A DNA stretch of 64,000 nucleotides from Rapana venosa (Eukaryota; Mollusca; Gastropoda; Neogastropoda; Muricidae). Position 1 is the first letter of the stretch. Every line of letters begins with the position of its first letter. A model generated the notes under the pieces. That model saw only the letters and a list, made by a program, of their open reading frames with translations, was not told where the DNA came from and did not search any database. Made by a program: the position numbers and the translations under genes. Shown in pieces: positions 48,925 to 59,850 of this stretch. The stretch covers positions 4,067,520 through 4,131,519 of the forward strand of contig CM054155.1 in NCBI GenBank assembly GCA_028751875.1. Reading direction: 5' to 3'.

Positions 48925-49010
48925 ACTCAAGTCAAGTCAAGTCAAAATGATCTTTAGTGAGGGTAAAAGATTAAGTTTAAACAACTTTTTTTCCATCCTG
49001 CCCTCACACA
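48925..49010 (-). mobile_element. Retroposon 3' end with (TTGAC)n-type tail
   Basis: The plus strand starts with GTCAAGTCAAGTCAA (the tail reversed), then AAATGATCTTTAGTGAGGGT. The tail is R1-like but the body differs, so it may be another family using the same tail. Confidence 0.5.
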
Positions 49011-49913
49011 CAAAAAAAGAAAATCAAGAAAATTGACATATAAAAGCAATCAAAATACACTGTTCACACATGTTGAAGACAAAAATCTATGGAGATTTAG
49101 AAAAAAAAAATCCAGACTAACAAAACATGATAAAGCAAATCAAGACAGTATAACCTAAGCTCAGACTCAGCCTAAGGAGTGTGTTTTCTGTCATTCCCTG
49201 TTCTCTCTCTCCTCTTTTTTTGTTTTGTTGTATTTTAATTAAGTCACTTGCATACGGAATTTGAATTGTCTTTTGCTTGCATTTAGCTCAGCTTTCTTTG
49301 TTTATTTTTGCATGAAGGCATTACTAATGGGGAAGTATTTCATATATGCATACAAGTAGTCTTATTGGTTATAAAAGCACCAGTGCTGGTTGGCAATAGT
49401 CCAAATCAGACTACCCCAAATTCTCTTACACTTTCTTATTCTTAATGATAATTTAGGAGAACAGTTTTGTTTTTTTTAAAACAAGAAGAAGTTATACACT
49501 TGCTGATGTTTTTTTAAAATATAATATATTTTGGGACGTGCAACAATATAGTTCATCACATATTTCATTACGTTTAAAAAAAAATTATATCCCTGTATGT
49601 ACTCAGAAAATGTATATTTGTATCCCTGTCTCTGTGACCATAGTACTATAACAGCATGGAGATATTTGAGCTAGTAAATCATAGACAGCTGTTAACTGCA
49701 GAACATTATCAAAACAATGGGAAAGAAGTTCTCTATTAGCAACTATACAAATCCTCAAGTGGCTGTGATAGTGAAGTGTGTGTTGAGAAAAGTCAAAACT
49801 AACCTCTGAAGTAACAGAGTCTTGCACAGTTCTCTGGCATGCCCCATTTTAGTAACACACACCAAGGCAGCACTCTTACCTCTTCTAGAAGGGAGGCAAT
49901 TAGAATTTCCTCA

Positions 49914-49948
<35 letters not shown>

Positions 49949-50031
49949 ACACACCACACACACAGTGCCAATATAGATGTTGATGTACATGTAACAGACA
50001 GGTTGTATAGTTGTGTTGTTGTTGTCTTCAG
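49011..50031 (+). other. Intronic stretch with 34-base poly-C
   Basis: AT-rich. Poly-C at 49915-49948 lies about 80 bases before the next acceptor. Confidence 0.6.
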
Positions 50032-50097
50032 GAAAGACGTGTGGACCCACTCCCAGCCTCTCCAGCTGGCTAGCTCCAGACCTGCCCTAGAAGACAT
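50032..50097 (+). CDS. WD-repeat-like protein, exon c (short)
   Basis: A 66 bp exon between a good TTGTTGTTGTCTTCAG acceptor and a GTGAGT donor. In the only frame that matches the next exon it reads KDVWTHSQPLQLASSRPALE and then D, ending AT to be completed by C of the next exon (isoleucine). Phase match at the 3' side is exact. The 5' side needs a phase-2 partner that I have not found. Confidence 0.65.
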
Positions 50098-50124
50098 GTG
50101 AGTCAGTGTATGTAGCAAGGGGCA

Positions 50125-50345
50125 GTGTAGCTCCGTGGTTCAAGCATCAGCATCGCTCCTATGGTCTGATGGTGACTGGAAGCCCAGGTTTGAGTTTTTC
50201 CTGGTGTCTGTATGCAGGGATTTTCCCTCCTGGACTTCACAAGGGCACTGACTCCACTTCTCTGAAAATTCTCTTGAGACAGTAAACTGAGGTTTCATGT
50301 GCAAATGCACAGAAAGCGTCTCATGCATGCATCAAACCCCTATCC
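50125..50345 (+). mobile_element. tRNA-derived SINE
   Basis: GGGGCAGTGTAGCTCCGTGG (box A), CCAGGTTTGAGTTTTTCC (box B), then the body GACTCCACTTCTCTGAAAA and AGTAAACTGAGGTTTCATGT, as in the SINE at 59598. The 3' end is decayed. Confidence 0.7.
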
Positions 50346-51271
50346 ACTTTGCATAGAAGAACAGGCCAGCTTTGGTCAGTCACACTGACGATGCAAACAT
50401 CCCCAGCATACACCCTGCTCCTCGAAGAGGGAATGGCATCCCCAGGTTCAATTCTTCCACAACCCACTTCATGAACACTTCAGTGCAGTTCCCCAACAAC
50501 TCTTCAAGGAGTTCAGGGAGAAGCCATGGCAAGTCACATGACTTTGGCTACTTGGTAGATGGTTCACAAACTGTACAGTGAATCCATTGCAGTAGTGAAG
50601 TGTGAGGTGCCTACTTGGTCATTTCTTGCCAGCCGTACCACTGGTCATAACAGACCTATTCCCCTGGATGAGTTTGTAACTTGGGTAAAAGATGTCAACG
50701 TGTGCATTGAGACACACAGTTTTGGTTTGCAGGTGCATCTAAAAGACTTGCCCCCCAAATGGTCAATCGAACAAAGGGAAAAATTCAAAAAGAAAAAGTT
50801 ACCAATGAATCTGTTTCCCTTTTTACATTTGTATGAGTTTAGTGAGGGTAGTCTGTAGGATCTGTTTTTATATTTAGCTTGACAGACAGCATTTCTATCA
50901 TCAAAATGTAGACACACAAATACAGTAGAGACACATGAATTGAAACAAATGCACAGAAAGTGATGGGCATAAAGGACGGAAAAATGGCAGGAAGAGGTCC
51001 TGTTACATAAAGCTATTTGGACATGGAAGTAGACTATGAGTACACTCTTTCAGAGGCAGAGGAGGACAGATGGACAGACAGGAGACAATGAGACAAACAG
51101 CCAGTGAAGACATGCATGTACTTGAGAGTAGTGATGTGCTGTTCACATGCCCACCCTTCGTGTGCTCATATAAATTCCTACACTTCACTCTTGTTGTTTA
51201 CGTTTCTAGATGTCATTTTGTCCATCTAATACACCATCTGAGAAATTAAAATTTTTTTTTCTCCATTTCAG
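50346..51271 (+). other. Intronic stretch with an unexplained ORF
   Basis: An open frame of 99 codons (50559-50858, PIPLDEFVTWVKDVNVCIET, LKDLPPKWSIEQREKFKKKK) has a protein-like composition but no family I recognise. It lacks clear splice sites, and an upstream part lies in other frames. It may be a decayed gene or element fragment. Confidence 0.35.
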
Positions 51272-51428
51272 CGATGACATTGACACAGATGTGGAACTGA
51301 TCACGTTCAGTCACCTTCACCCCAGTGACCTTCAGAAGTTCAAATCGAGTCGGTTTGACCTTCCCCCGGCCAAGAAGAAAAAGGAATGTGCCGTCAGATA
51401 TCGTAAACGAGAACCTGAGTTCTGGACG
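51272..51428 (+). CDS. WD-repeat-like protein, exon d
   Basis: Acceptor CTCCATTTCAG, donor GTGAGG. It reads DDIDTDVELITFSHLHPSDL, QKFKSSRFDLPPAKKKKE and CAVRYRKREPEFWT, starts in phase 2 (matching exon c) and ends in phase 0. It is acidic, then a lysine-rich patch, then an aromatic end: a linker before the propeller. A (GT)n tract of more than 400 bases begins 8 bases after the splice site. Confidence 0.8.
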
Positions 51429-51434
51429 GTGAGG

Positions 51435-51435
<1 letters not shown>

Positions 51436-51493
<58 letters not shown>

Positions 51494-51506
51494 TGTGTGT
51501 GTGTGT

Positions 51507-51571
<65 letters not shown>

Positions 51572-51619
51572 TATGTTGTGTATGTGTGTGTGTTGTGTGG
51601 TGTGTGTGTGTATGTGTGT

Positions 51620-51651
<32 letters not shown>

Positions 51652-51733
51652 GTGTATGTATGTTGTGTGTGTGTGTGTATGTATGTGTGTGTGTGTGTGT
51701 GTATGTGTGTATGTGTGTGTGTGTGTGTGTGTA

Positions 51734-51773
<40 letters not shown>

Positions 51774-51861
51774 TGTTTGTGTGTGTGTGTATGTATGTGT
51801 GTGTGTGTATGTGTGTGTGTGTATGTGTGTGTGTGTGTATGTGTGTGTGTATGTGTGTGTA
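51436..51861 (+). repeat. (GT)n microsatellite, ~425 bp
   Basis: The longest GT tract in the window, with regular GTAT interruptions in the second half. It starts at the intron's 5' end. Confidence 0.95.
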
Positions 51862-51925
51862 AAGTAAGTAAGTCTTCAATTTTAACGTCTTTCCACTTTA
51901 AGTGATACCAGACGGCCCTAAAATA
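51862..51925 (-). mobile_element. Retroposon 3' end with (ACTT)n tail
   Basis: The plus strand AAGTAAGTAAGTCTTCAATT, then TTAACGTCTTTCCACTT, reads on the minus strand as a conserved 3' end plus tetranucleotide tail. Family not assigned. Confidence 0.5.
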
Positions 51926-51985
51926 GGAGACTGAATGAAAGAGATGGATAGATAGATATATAGATCTACTCTGTGTGTTGTGTGC

Positions 51986-52020
<35 letters not shown>

Positions 52021-52151
52021 ATAAAGAGTAATAACAAGGGAAATACACAAGTAGTATTCTTAACATAAACAGATCAAGAACAACATTTTAAAAACAATAG
52101 AAAAAGAAGGGGGGGAAAAAAAAAGAAAAAGAAATTCAAACAGAACTACAA

Positions 52152-55100
52152 CTACAATAAGTGTCCTATACGACTTAACAATAAACCTTTAGCAATGTCA
52201 AACGTTAGCTTTACATTGTTCAAAACTTCGTCAATGGTATTCTCAGAAAAGGCAGGGAGATAAGTTTTTAAATTCTCACATTCAAGTATGATATGGGTAT
52301 TTGAAATATATTCACCACATAAGCATTTAACATCCTTGCTGAATTCTGTTGTGAATGCATTTAATCTTATCCTGAAAAACAATGCCTTGAGTTGTCTTTC
52401 TTTGACAGCATTTGTATGAATCTCTAATTGATCAATGCATTCAATTACGTTCTTCCCACTCGGAGTTGAATGTGAAAGCTGCTTGATTTGCCGATGCTTT
52501 TCTATGAATTTATTTAAGGAAGCTTCTTCTAACAACTGATAACCCTCTGCAATGGATAGAGGGACATGCAGTACTGTAGACCCCTTGTCATTACGTGCAC
52601 CTTTCTTCGCAGCCCGATCAGCCCACTCATTAGAAAATAATCCTATATTATGTGAAGGAATCCAGCAAAAGGAAACATGAATTCCTCTTAAGCACAGAAG
52701 ATGTATGAAGTATTTGATATTTAGTATAAGTTTAGGAGATTGCTTATAAGTTATTGACTTTAAGGCATATAAAACTGATTTTGAATCCACACAAAGTAAT
52801 ATGTGAAAGAAACAGTATGGATGATCTAAAATAAAATTCAAAGCCATGAGAATAGCGATCAGTTCAGCTGTAAAAACAGATCGATTTTTACCAACATAAT
52901 ATGACTTTTCTACTTTAAGTGTTGGTATGACGAATGCTGAACCTGCTTGATGATTGTCTAAAAGAGAGCCATCTGTATAAATTTTAAGATAATGAGAGTA
53001 ATTATGTTCTATATGTGAATGAACATTAACTGCCATGATATTTGGATTCTCATTCTTTTTCATGTTAATATAATCTACATCAAAGTGAGCTTGCTTCATT
53101 TCCCAAACAGGACAGACTGAAACTGCTCTTTGTGAGTCTACATCAGATGTTAAAATTTCAGAACGCTCGTAAAGATCTGATGTATAGGTACCTATTGTCA
53201 TTAAAGAGGTTATGTGTTGGGCTCTCTTGGGAAAATCTGTTTCAGACCTCATTTTCATTTCTTCTGAAGCAAAGTTTTCAGGTGTTGAGCTTCTCAGAAT
53301 ATATTTAGCACATACTAGTTGTGGGTACTCATCAAGTGGTAACATTCCAGTTTCGTTATATGTATCAAGTGCCGAGGCATGAAATGGCACACCTAGAGCA
53401 AGTCTGTACGCCTTACAGTCTACACTTTGAAGCTTCTTTAATAAGTACTTAGGTGCACTAAAATAAACTTCTTGTCCATAGGATAATTTAGATCTAATTA
53501 GAGAGGTAGACAGATGTTTCAGAATTGTCATGTCTTGTCCCCAATACTGCTTTCGTACAGTGTTTAACAGATTTAAACATTTTCTTGCTTTAGTTAAGAT
53601 ATATTCAATGTGGGCATTCCAAGTTAACTTTGAAGAAAGAAAAACACCTAAAAACTTTACTAGGTGCTTATATTCAGTTATCTCATTTTCAATTTTGAAC
53701 ACAGGTAAGTTGTCTGGATTGCAACCGTTGTTAAAAAGCATCAAGGATGCGTTTTTTCTGTGGATAACTTAAAGCCATTTTCAATTATGTACTTATTTAG
53801 ATTATCACGATCTTTTGATACAGTTTTTAAATATAATTTAAAGACCTTTTCGATGTGTTTTGTTTCATGGTAACATTCATCCACATGCATATGTCGTCTG
53901 CATATTGAACTAGGACAACGTTCTGAGACAAATGTTTGGGAAGATCATGTAATAGGATATTAAATAGAACTGGTGCTATAACGGAGCCTTGTGGTAAGCC
54001 CATATCAAGATTTCTAGGATCTGAATAGTTATTTCCTACCTTTATCTGAATAGATCTATTGCTAAGAAAGCTCTTGATGTAATGATAAATGTTACCGGAA
54101 AGACCAATTGTCTTTAACTTACTTAATAACTTTGCATGCCAAACTTGATCATAGGCTTTATTTATGTCAAAAAACGTTGCAAGAATATTTTTTCTACGTG
54201 CAAATTGTTGTTTTACACGTGTTGTAATTTTAACTAGGTTATCTATAGCAGATCTACCTCGCTGGAAGCCTGCTTGGTTGTTTGCAATAATGTTATTTTT
54301 CTGACAATAGTATAGTAACCTTCCAAGAACAACTCTCTCCATGAGCTTTCCAGTATGTGAGGTCAATGCTATGGGCCTGTAACTGGCTTTATCTGTCTTC
54401 GGCTTTCCTTGCTTGTGGATTGGTACCACAATGGACTGTTTCCATTGTACTGGAATGACACCCTGGACCCAGCAGTTACAAAAAAGTTTATGAAGAAGTA
54501 TAATGAAATTTTCTGGTAAATGTTTGATCATATCATTGGAAATCGCATCAGCTCCAATGGATGTTTTCTTATTAGGAAGTGACAAAATAGCATCTTTTAC
54601 TTCCTGGAGTGTAATTGGAGCATTGATATAAAGAGTGGTATCAGGCACTGGGTCTACATATTCATTTTTGACTTCTTCTTTGCTTCTGAATGCTCTGTGA
54701 TTAGCTGATAGACCCTCCTTACGCATGGTATTTGAAAACATCATAGCAAACGCCTCAGCCTTTTCTGCACTAGATGGAAACTCTTTGTTTTCTAGAACAA
54801 TTGGGCATGTTGGTAAGTTTATTCCTTTTGTCATTTCATTAAATTTTGTCCATACTTTTGGAAGTCTTTATGATTTGATATTTCACTTCTACAAAAAGAG
54901 GACCAATACTGTTTTTTAGCTTGTGCTATGACCATGTTACAGTAGTTTTTGGCCTTTTTCTGCTCATCATGGTTACTAGGTGATTTGTTTTTGAGAAAAG
55001 CTTTATGCATTAAATGTTTTTTATGTACAGCTTCCTCACATGCTTGCGTCCACCAGACATTTCCTAAATGTTTAATAGGTTTTCCTGAGTGACATCTAGG

Positions 55101-56116
55101 AATAGACATGTTGGCAGCTTGTAGTATAATATTTGTTATGCTAGAATACATTTGATCTATGTCGTGAGTGCCTATATACTCTGTATTGTAAGAAGCTATA
55201 ACATGTTTAAACTTTTCCCAGTCAGCACGCTTATAATTATATTTTGGAACTTTGTCCTTTTTAATATCACATTGACATAATTGGTTATTAAAAGTTATAA
55301 CGATAGGTAAATGATCACTGCCTAGAGTATCTTTATGCGTTGACCAATCGCATTCAGGAACAAGTATTGGTGACACTAAAGTTAGATCTATTGCTGACGC
55401 TCTGTGACTTGAGACATCAGGAATTCTAGTAACACTGCCGTTATTCAATAAACATAGACAAGAATCAACCACGTTTTCTAAAAACCTATTGCTGGTAACT
55501 GAAATGCAATCTTTGTCCCAAAATGGTGCATGTGCGTTGAAATCTCCTCCAATAAGCCATTTTTCGTTATCTTGGAGATTTTGGATCCAATCTGTGTTAA
55601 AGTTGTTAGGTCTTTTGGTAAATATACAGACATAATATTTAAGATTAAGTGATCATTAAACTTGACACATGCTGCACATGAATGTAGATCTAGAATGTTA
55701 CCAGGTATTGGTGGAGATTTTAGGCTGTACTCTATTCCTTCTTTAATGTAAATAGCTGCACTAATCTTTGTTAGACCCTCAACTTTCTGATGTATAGGTG
55801 GATAATAGTACCCTGGTAATCTGGGTATCTTATTTTTGTTTACATTTAGAGATTGTAAAACAAGGGCCTGGAAATCATTTTTTGAAAGGTGGTGGATCAA
55901 ATACGCCAGGTTTGTGGAAATAGATCTTGCATTCCACTGCATGATTTTAACAGCCTGCTTTTTCTTAGAGACCATTGTATAAGTACGACAAAGGAAAAGA
56001 GGCAAAATTTTTTTAAAAACCCAACTAAACAAACAAACCCCACCAAGAACAGTAATAAGTAATGAAACAACTCCACCCCACCCCCTACCAAGTCTTCCAC
56101 AAAAACACCTTAACAA
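52152..56116 (-). pseudogene. LINE F ORF2: endonuclease, reverse transcriptase, RNase H
   Basis: The N-terminal endonuclease has IMQWNARSI, AAIYIKEGI, GGDFNAHAPFWD (in a shifted frame near 55545) and GSDHLPIVI. RT has SYRPIALTSHTGKLMERVVL, AGFQRGRSAIDNLV, FFDINKAYDQVWHAKLL, MGLPQGSVIAPVLFNILL and VQYADDICMW. RNase H has all four acidic positions: IYTDGSLL, TAELIAILMAL, LLCVDSKSVLYAL and WIPSHNIGLFSNEWADRAAK. A C-terminal CLCGEYISNTHIILEC zinc-like pattern follows. Open segments are 55478-56116, 54831-55472, 53827-54834 and 52152-53744, joined by single-base shifts near 55570, 55475, 54832 and 53750-53850. All catalytic residues I can check are kept, so the copy is young or the shifts are sequence errors. 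Confidence 0.88.
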
Positions 56117-56436
56117 AAATATATAGAGCTCTGTTGAATGGAGATTTCAGTACTGTCAGATTGAACAAGATTACTGTGAGAAACTCACTGAACTATTTAT
56201 ATAAAATACTGCAAAGGGGGAAAAAAAGAAAAGAAAAAAGATCAGCTTGACTAGATTTCTATAAATGAAAAAGCTAATTCTAATAGTAATAACAATATAT
56301 ACCAAAACACACACAGGGAGGAAGGGGGAGGGGGGAAAGTGTCCAGAATATTAATACTAAAAATTGCATCCTCAAATGTAATGGGTTTGCTCTGTTATAC
56401 AGACAAGCTAATATCTTGAAAAACAGTTTATGCGGT

Positions 56437-57895
56437 TTATACACAAACATGACGCTTCACAACCGAAGAACTGGAATTGCTGGATATTACACTATAATCA
56501 TGTTGTAGACTTGATTGAAATTGTGGAACATCTAGATAGTCAGCAATAGTTATACAACTGTTCGTAACGGTTTCGCCATCGGTTAATATTTCCTTCCTGG
56601 CTGTGGGTTGAGGCAGAACGAGGGTGGCCTGTCTCTGTGCAGGTAGTATGTGTCTTTGTCGTCTGATGGGTCGTCTACGTGGTAGTTCCCAGAACAAGTT
56701 GCGAACGTGCCTGCCGATATTTGAGGCGAGAACAGAGGCTCCTTTCTTGGTTGGGTGGAGTTTGTCATTCCTTAAGAAGTCAACACTGGTGTTCAAATTG
56801 TCATGGGATACAATGGATATCCGAGATTTTTCGTACAGATCGGCAGAGATGAAGGCGTTGAAAAGATTCCGTTTTAGTTCCAGTTGAATATCAGCAGTTG
56901 GTGCTGCTTTACTGATAATCACCTTTGTGTTGGGGTAGTCTTGGGTGATGTTGTCAACACTGACCAAGAGGGACTTACTGACACTTTGCGCATCTTTCTT
57001 CTTCAGATCATTAATTCCACAATGAATCAGGATGGCATCTGGGGGCTGACTCAGTCTGGAACAGGTGCTGTGCACAGTGTCCTGGATCTTGTCTGTGGTG
57101 TAACATTTGTTCGTGAAGGCCTTGATTCCAAATGATCGACCAAGTCTTCTCCTGTCCACACCATTCATAACTGAATCTTGAATGATAACACAAACCGGCA
57201 GGTCCTGGTGTTGTTTGTTCCTGTGCTGTACAGATTCTTGGTCAACAGAAGGTTTTATGTCATCTACTTGGAGGACGTCATTGTGGCTTTGGTGTGTGAC
57301 ATTCCTCTTTTTTGTTCTTTGTTGCGAATCTAGTTTTGACTGTATAATTTTCTTTTTGTTGGTAGGTCTTTTTGTCAAATCTGGTTTATGCTGGCAGCAA
57401 GTTTTTTGTTTAACGGCATCAGCATAAGAAAAAAGCGTGTCCTGTATGTTTGTTTGTGTGCAGGCATGCACACTAACCTGTTTTGGGACTTTTTGCACCC
57501 TTTTCTGACTGTCCTGCTCTTGAACTGTTTTTTCAAGTGAGGAAATCCGGGCACATAAAGTTGAAATTATTCCACCCAGTTTCTATTTTATCAGTAAGGG
57601 CTGCCATCGTGGAATTTCCTTGAAGAACGGCAGGAGGACTGGTAGATCTAGACCTGAAAGATGCCTCTGTTGGCACTAGATCTAGATCTCCGCAACCGTT
57701 TGTTTGGCCTTCATTTCCACAGGCGTTGTGGATGCCCCTGGTCAGGTTGCTTTTCCTGTCCATACTGGTGGTGGTGGTGGACCTCCTCTTGCACACATTC
57801 TTCACAGGTGCTGCTTGCATAGATTTATGGATGCCTCCCATACTTCTTGTTCTCGTCATGTTTGCGTATTCCGCATAAAGTCTGGCAGTTAACAA
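56437..57895 (-). pseudogene. LINE F ORF1 with SGNH/GDSL-hydrolase-like domain
   Basis: Open segments 57533-57895 and 56437-57498 are joined by one frameshift. The N-terminal third is basic and low-complexity, followed by a coiled-coil-like ARISSLEKTVQEQDSQKRV in the shifted frame. The C-terminal domain has VCVIIQDSVMNGVD (the block I 'DS' of SGNH enzymes), ILIHCGINDLKKKD (the G-x-ND block III) and DKLHPTKKGASVLA (the D-x-x-H block V). These carry the Ser, Gly, Asn and Asp/His positions of the SGNH fold. Esterase-type ORF1 domains are known from CR1-like LINEs. Function in retrotransposition is unclear. Confidence 0.8.
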
Positions 57896-57935
57896 TTAGC
57901 TCCATGCGGTCTCCGCCATCTTGATGACATGTCTG

Positions 57936-57946
57936 TATGTGTGTGT

Positions 57947-58007
<61 letters not shown>

Positions 58008-58008
58008 C
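57936..58008 (+). repeat. (GT)n microsatellite at the 5' edge of LINE F
   Basis: Nearly pure GT. Probably the right half of the target tract split by LINE F. Confidence 0.85.
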
Positions 58009-58309
58009 ATTTATACTTGTGAGCACATCCATGCAGTGTGTGTGTGTATGTGTGTGTGTGTGTGTATAAATATGCATTTTTGTGCAAGCTTACATCTGTG
58101 CGTGATACATGCCTGTGTTTGGGTGTACATGGATTTGAAATCTGTTGTGCATTATGTTTAAGGAGAGTTGCATGCGTGTAAGTGATCAGAGTGCAAGCGC
58201 TTCAATTTGTTTGTTTTTTACAAGATTCAGCACTATATAAATCCATATATTATTATTATTATATGCATGCATGCATGCGTGTTTTTGTGTGTGTGTGTGT
58301 GTGTTGCAG
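58009..58309 (+). other. Intronic stretch with SINE (ATT)n tail
   Basis: GT runs near 58035-58065. A plus-strand SINE 3' end at 58196-58262 (TTTTTACAAGATTCAGCACT, then (ATT)n). Then a GT run that leads into the next acceptor. Confidence 0.65.
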
Positions 58310-58418
58310 GGGATGGAAGCAGAAGTGACCAGAGTGGAGATCCCGGGCATGTGTGAGGGTGTGCAGTGTATGGCCCCCTCTCCTGATGGCCTCTTCATTC
58401 TCATCGGCACTGTCAGAG
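58310..58418 (+). CDS. WD-repeat-like protein, exon e (propeller blade)
   Basis: The acceptor is a (GT)n run then TTGCAG; the donor is GTATGA. It reads GMEAEVTRVEIPGMCEGVQC, then MAPSPDGLFILIGTVRG. 'SPDGLFILIGTVRG' followed by exon f 'DILLYDVR' is a WD40 strand pattern: a 'PDG' turn, a hydrophobic strand, then G-D-[ILV]-x-[LI]-[WY]-D. Starts in phase 0 after exon d and ends in phase 1. Confidence 0.85.
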
Positions 58419-59161
58419 GTATGACAGAGCACGGCAGTATGGAGGGAAGCAGTGAATGAATGAATCAGTTATGAGTTGTGTTTGTTTGTTCCTCGGCTAG
58501 AGCTCCAAGGTTCACCAGTGGTGAGATTTTGCAAATGCAACCGTTTTTGTCCAGCATGAAGGTAGCTGCATTCTGACTTTGGAGAATGAATGAATGAGCC
58601 TGTGCTTGTGTTCTTACATGGGGCCTTGGTTAGTAGTGTCATCATCCAAAGGACTGTCAGGTATGGAGTCACTATGCCAATGTATTGGGGTGTATTGTAG
58701 TGTGTTTATACCACTAACAGTCATTGCATATTTTCTCTGCCTGAACACTTGGGCTGCTTTCCCTGGGGAGAGCGATTCGCCACGAGAGCAGCCCCATCCA
58801 TTCTTTTAAACACTTTTCCTGCCCTTATGTTTATTTGCTTCTCTGTCAGAGTAGAGGGATGGGACAGCTCAGTAGTCAGAGTGCTCGCTCTTCCCAAGCT
58901 CTAGTAGACTGGGGAAAAGTGTGGGCACCAGTGGAAGTTACTCCCATGTTTCGTGCTTTTTAGGTAGGTGCGTTATATCTAGACCGCCAGTGCACTTATG
59001 ATTGTGCAGAGGAAACATGTCTGTGAACACAGGTGTCAGTATAGATGCAAACCCCTGCCATGAGTTACTGTGAGATCTGGAGTCTGACGCTGTGGCCAGT
59101 AGGCCATCCTAACTCACTGTACAGGAGACTTTGATGCTTGAAAAGATTGGTTTATTGACTA

Positions 59162-59830
59162 TAGGGGGAAGGGATAGCCCGGTGGTTAGAGTGATGCGCA
59201 TTGCGCTTGTGATCTGCTGAGCCGGGTTCAAATCTCATTCAAGAGGATTTTTCCTCTGGAGTTAATATCAGTGCCAAGTGGAGAATGTGCAAAGTTGATG
59301 ATCTGAAGTCTGTAGCTAGTAGCAATAGACTGCGCTGGTTTGGGCACGTTCAACGGAAAGCAGACCACCACATCATAAAAAGAGCAATGAACTTCGTAGT
59401 GGATGGAAAGAGACCAAAGGGAAGACCTAGCAAAACCTGGGCTACCTGTATTGCAGATGATCTTTGAGAAAGGGGCATAAATAAGGAGGAAGCTCAAAAC
59501 AGAGAGAGATGGAGAAGGGTCATCAATGTCAAACCTCCCCTGGGAGAAACATGACAAAAAAGGAAGAAGAAGAAGAAGAAGTTAACATCAGTGCCAACTC
59601 CACTCCCCCCAAAAGTCCTTTGGATGAGACTTTAAACTGAGGTACTGTGTGCAAATGCATGTAGCACATTTTGCACACATGTTAAAGCCCATTCCCTTTT
59701 CAGAAGAGTAGGCCATTGTGTGCCGGTGGGAACGGATGACAAAATTGACAAAACTGCATACACATGGGGACCGAATGTAAAAAAAAGCGCATGAGTGCTT
59801 ATTCCATCACCCTTGAAATAAAAGAATAAA
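59162..59830 (+). mobile_element. SINE split by a LINE E fragment
   Basis: The head (59162-59235) has GGGATAGCCCGGTGGTTAGA (box A) and CCGGGTTCAAATCTC (box B). The body continues to 59277, is interrupted, and resumes at 59598 (CTCCACTCCCCCCAAAAGTC, GAGACTTTAAACTGAGG, GAGTAGGCCATTGTGTGCCG). The 3' end GCTTATTCCATCACCCTTGA then AATAAAAGAATAAA is a LINE D-type tail with a few changes. This is the most complete example of this SINE in the window. Confidence 0.85.
59278..59580 (+). mobile_element. LINE E 3' fragment, 303 bp, with TSD
   Basis: The TSD GTTAATATCAGTGCCAA (59261-59277) and GTTAACATCAGTGCCAA (59581-59597) are 17 bp with one mismatch. The fragment encodes KVDDLKSVASSNRLRWFGHV, DHHIIKRAMNFVVDGKRPK, GRPSKTWATCIADDL (then a stop where other copies have RERD) and VKPPLGET, and ends in (GAA)n. 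This is the C-terminus of a LINE RT protein. Confidence 0.85.
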
Positions 59831-59850
59831 AAGAATATATTTCACTGTTT

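Larger units (their letters stand above)
52025..57935 (-). mobile_element. LINE F: near-complete two-ORF non-LTR element with RNase H
   Basis: About 5.9 kb on the minus strand. The 5' end is near AAGATGGCGGAGACC (57905-57925). ORF1 (57895 to 56437) and ORF2 (56116 to 52152) follow, then a 3' UTR that ends A/T-rich about 52025-52140. Both ends abut GT repeats (51990-52018 and 57936-58008), so the target was probably one (GT)n tract. Damage is limited to a few single-base frameshifts. Order endonuclease, RT, RNase H fits the I/Jockey-type groups that keep RNase H. It sits antisense in an intron of the WD-like gene. Confidence 0.88.

Noticed and set aside
50372..50858. Candidate gene from two open frames (50372-50581 and 50559-50858)
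   Set aside because: Protein-like composition in the second frame, but no recognised domain and no splice sites. Kept only as an unexplained ORF inside the intron entry.
56583..57193. Short ORFs on both strands of LINE F ORF1
   Set aside because: They overlap the long SGNH-containing frame and have no independent signal.
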